Origin: an uncultured Oscillospiraceae bacterium
Lineage (GTDB): Bacteria > Bacillota > Clostridia > Oscillospirales > Oscillospiraceae
DNA: 15,991 nt
Assembly (NCBI GenBank): GCA_910588105.1
Contig: CAJUQD010000056.1
Coordinates: forward strand, 1-15,991
Direction of reading: 5' to 3'
Shown here: piece by piece, positions 14,018 through 15,991 of the stretch
Layout: the number at the start of each line of letters is the position of its first letter
Position numbering within the stretch: position 1 is the first letter of the stretch
Made by a program: the position numbers and the translations under genes
Notes under the pieces: model-generated
Databases searched by the model: none
What the model saw: the letters and a program-made list of their open reading frames with translations, nothing else
What the model was told of the DNA's origin: nothing

Positions 14018-14506
14018 ATGGATTTGAAAACTCTGCGTCAAAGCGATGGGGACGCGGTCATCCTCCCCGGGGCTGCGGTGGTGGGGGACGTGACCCTGGG
14101 GCCGGACTGCTCGGTGTGGTTCAACGCCGTGCTCCGGGGGGACGGCATGGCCATCACCCTGGGCCGGGGGTGCAATGTGCAGGACTGCTGCGTGCTCCAC
14201 TCGGAGAAGCACGCCACCGTGCTGGGGGACTGGGTGTCCGTGGGCCACGGCGCGGTGGTCCACGGCGCCGTGGTGGGGGACAGCACCATCATCGGCATGG
14301 GTGCTATCCTGCTGGATTTCGCCAAAATCGGCAAGAACTGCATGGTGGGGGCGGGGGCGGTGGTGACGGGCAAAATGGACGCCCCCGACGGCAGCCTGGT
14401 GCTGGGCAACCCGGCCAGGGTGGTCCGCCCCCTCACGCAGGAGGAAATCGCCGGGCTGCGCAGAAACGCGGAGCACTATGTGGAGCTGAAGGAGATGTAC
14501 CGCTGA
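14018..14506 (+). CDS. Gamma carbonic anhydrase-like hexapeptide-repeat protein
   Basis: This 162-residue left-handed beta-helix protein is of the gamma-carbonic anhydrase/YrdA family, which forms trimers with a metal at each subunit interface. It shows the family pattern SVWFNAVLRGD (32-42), CNVQDCCVLHS (52-62), VSVGHGAVVHGAVVGD (73-88), IIGMGAILLDFAKIGKN (91-107) and VLGNPARVVRPLT (128-140). The three expected zinc ligands are H61, H77 and H82, all present. A C-terminal helix (about 140-162) closes the fold. Some members hydrate CO2, many have no measured activity, and related folds bind or acylate other ligands, so catalysis is uncertain. GAGAGG (14004-14009) lies eight bases before the ATG. 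It lies in the aro operon between aroC and pheA. Its stop overlaps the pheA start by one base (TGATG), which ties its translation to an aromatic-pathway enzyme. Confidence 0.9.
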   Translation: MDLKTLRQSDGDAVILPGAAVVGDVTLGPDCSVWFNAVLRGDGMAITLGRGCNVQDCCVLHSEKHATVLGDWVSVGHGAVVHGAVVGDSTIIGMGAILLDFAKIGKNCMVGAGAVVTGKMDAPDGSLVLGNPARVVRPLTQEEIAGLRRNAEHYVELKEMYR

Positions 14507-15660
14507 TGGACGAGCTGCAAAGCCTGCGCCGGGACATCGACGCTATCGACCGGGAGCTGGTGGAGCTGTTCCGCCGCCGGATGAACGTGACGGCCCGGGT
14601 GGGGGCGTACAAGCGGGAGCGGGGCATCCCGGTGCTGGACCAGGAGCGGGAGCGCCAGGTGCTCCAAAACAAGGGGGAGCTGGCGGGGGAGGAGCTGCGC
14701 CCCGCCGCTGTCACCCTGTTCCAGACCATCATGGCCCTGTCCCGGCGGCAGCAGCGGGACATGCTGGGCCAGGGGGCGGACAACCCCGGCGTCCGCCGCT
14801 GGCGGGAGGCCCGGGACGCCCAGCGCCAGCCCATACCCGCCCCCCGGGTGGCGTACCAGGGGGAGCCGGGGGCGTACAGCGAACAGGCGGCGCTGGATTT
14901 CTTCGGCGGGAGCGTCTGCGCCGCAGGATTGGAGCAGTTTGAGGACTGCTTCCTGGCCCTGCGGGAGGGGCGGGCGGATTACGCCGTGCTGCCCATTGAG
15001 AACAGCTCCACCGGGGCCATCCGGCAGATCTACGACCTGCTCACCCAGTACGAGTGCTATATGGTGGGGGAGACCACGGTGAAGGTGGAGCACTGCCTCA
15101 TGGCCCTGCCGGGGGCGTCGCTGGACACCGTCACCCACGTGTATTCCCACGAGCAGGGGCTGTTCCAGTGTGAGCGCTATTTAAACGCCCACCCGGCCTG
15201 GAAGCAGGTTCCCCAGGCGGACACCGCCGGGTCGGCCAAAATGGTGGCCGGCAGCGGCGAGCTGACGAAGGCCGCCATCTGCTCCGCCCGGGCGGCTGAG
15301 CTGTACGGCCTGACCATTCTGGCCCGGGGGATCAACCACAACGCCCAGAACACCACCCGGTTTGTGGTGGTGTCCCCCCGGCTGGAGCTGCGCCCCGGCG
15401 CGGACAAGGTGAGCACCCTGTTTTTACTGCCCCATGAGGCGGGCTCCCTCCACGAGGTACTCACCGTGTTTGCCGTCCACGGGCTGAACATGGTCAAGCT
15501 GGAATCCCGCCCCCTGCCGGGGCAGAGCTGGCAGTACATGTTCTTCCTGGAGTTTACCGGGGCCCCGGGAGACCCGGCCGTGGACGACGCCCTCCACGAG
15601 CTGGCCCAGACCACCGGGGAGTTCCGGGTGCTGGGATGGTTCCCCTCCAACTTGGATTAG
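14506..15660 (+). CDS. pheA: Bifunctional chorismate mutase / prephenate dehydratase (P-protein) with ACT domain
   Basis: This 384-residue enzyme turns chorismate into prephenate and then phenylpyruvate, the branch to phenylalanine. Residues about 1-85 are an AroQ-type chorismate mutase (LRRDIDAIDRELVELFRRRM, then VGAYKRERG and VLDQERERQVL). Residues about 113-290 are the dehydratase, with VAYQGEPGAYSEQAA (115-129), VLPIENSSTGAI (161-172) and NTTRF (282-286). Residues about 300-384 are a regulatory ACT domain with GSLHEVL (313-319) and KLESRP (331-336), the phenylalanine-binding motifs, so end-product inhibition is expected. A longer open frame exists upstream, but the CM homology begins exactly at the ATG at 14506, which overlaps the preceding stop. 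AAGGAG (14489-14494) is 11 bases upstream. The intervening segment 86-112 is a poorly conserved linker. Confidence 0.96.
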   Translation: MDELQSLRRDIDAIDRELVELFRRRMNVTARVGAYKRERGIPVLDQERERQVLQNKGELAGEELRPAAVTLFQTIMALSRRQQRDMLGQGADNPGVRRWREARDAQRQPIPAPRVAYQGEPGAYSEQAALDFFGGSVCAAGLEQFEDCFLALREGRADYAVLPIENSSTGAIRQIYDLLTQYECYMVGETTVKVEHCLMALPGASLDTVTHVYSHEQGLFQCERYLNAHPAWKQVPQADTAGSAKMVAGSGELTKAAICSARAAELYGLTILARGINHNAQNTTRFVVVSPRLELRPGADKVSTLFLLPHEAGSLHEVLTVFAVHGLNMVKLESRPLPGQSWQYMFFLEFTGAPGDPAVDDALHELAQTTGEFRVLGWFPSNLD

Positions 15661-15669
15661 GGGCGGGCT

Positions 15670-15991
15670 ATGGAGAAAAATATCGTTCTCATCGGTATGA
15701 TGGGGTGCGGCAAGTCCACCGTGGGCCGCCTGCTGGCCCGGCGGCTGGGACGGGAGCTTGTGGACACCGACGCCCTCATTGAGCGGCGGCAGGGCCGCTC
15801 CATCCCCGCCATCTTCGCCTCCGAGGGCGAGGAGGGGTTCCGGGCGTTGGAGCTGGAGGTGTGCCGGGAGCTGTCCGGGCGGCAGGGGCTGGTGATCGCC
15901 TGCGGCGGGGGGCTGCCCACCCAGGAGAAGGCCATTGCCGCCCTGAAGGAAAACGGCCTGGTGTTCTGGCTGGACCGGGACCCGGGGGAGA
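15670..15991 (+). CDS. aroK: Shikimate kinase, N-terminal part
   Basis: This is the first 107 codons of a protein expected to be about 165-175 residues, which phosphorylates shikimate with ATP. Seen are the Walker A motif GMMGCGKST (9-17), VDTDALIERR with the shikimate-binding aspartate (D34), GFRALELEV with the binding arginine (F57-R58), and CGGGL (78-82), the shikimate/Walker B-like loop. It starts nine bases after the pheA stop, with only a weak AGGGG-type ribosome site, so translation may depend on coupling to pheA. The right end is cut by the window. A kinase acting mid-pathway placed last shows that gene order does not follow reaction order here. Confidence 0.95.
   Translation, partial: MEKNIVLIGMMGCGKSTVGRLLARRLGRELVDTDALIERRQGRSIPAIFASEGEEGFRALELEVCRELSGRQGLVIACGGGLPTQEKAIAALKENGLVFWLDRDPGE

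Noticed and set aside
14116..14505. Longer N-terminus for pheA through the carbonic anhydrase-like gene
   Set aside because: The extension is Gly/Arg/His-rich out-of-frame translation; chorismate mutase sequence starts at the ATG at 14506.

Overview
The window is dense, GC-rich bacterial chromosome that most resembles an anaerobic gut Clostridia of the Oscillospiraceae type (Flavonifractor / Lawsonibacter / Intestinimonas-like). This placement is inferred from several things seen together. There is a pyruvate:ferredoxin oxidoreductase gene, strong AGGAGG-type ribosome sites, sigma-A-like promoters with 17-bp spacers, a DUF1846 protein, a ThiI without a rhodanese domain, and a single-domain Firmicutes-type SecG. 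No rRNA, tRNA, transposase, phage gene or CRISPR array was seen, and no gene-free stretch exceeds 300 bases.

Left part (1-2600). The 5' end of nifJ (PFOR) runs leftward off the window. It diverges from yifB/comM, a Mg-chelatase-like AAA+ ATPase of the transformation helicase family. An 18-bp perfect hairpin forms a two-way terminator between yifB and the converging secG.

Middle part (2600-9000). On the minus strand lie secG and a DUF1846 gene; thiI diverges from the latter. A small, visibly less GC-rich gene for a membrane-anchored protein of unknown family follows thiI. It converges, through a second strong two-way terminator, on a minus-strand pair. That pair is cinA followed by an exported protein with a copper-amine-oxidase-N-like domain and what looks like a catalytically dead NodB-type polysaccharide deacetylase domain.

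Right part (9000-15991). A tight plus-strand operon for chorismate and phenylalanine synthesis starts from a good promoter just before aroF. The order is aroF (DAHP synthase) - aroB - aroA - aroC - gamma carbonic anhydrase-like gene - pheA (chorismate mutase/prephenate dehydratase/ACT) - aroK (runs off the end). Stops and starts overlap or lie 9 to 45 bases apart. Together these genes carry carbon from PEP and erythrose-4-phosphate to chorismate and on to phenylpyruvate; the aroD/aroQ and aroE steps are not in the window. Feedback control is expected at AroF (N-terminal regulatory domain) and PheA (ACT domain). No T-box or attenuator is visible before aroF.

The most notable observation is that aroA does not stop after the EPSP synthase domain. 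It reads on in frame through a run of eight G into a complete GNAT acetyltransferase domain, giving an apparent AroA-GNAT fusion. Other points worth a second look are the carbonic-anhydrase-like gene inside the aro operon, a hairpin that may bridge the Shine-Dalgarno and start codon of the DUF1846 gene, and twin GC palindromes between divergent promoters. A parS-like palindrome, the pseudo-deacetylase and the low-GC orphan gene also merit checking.
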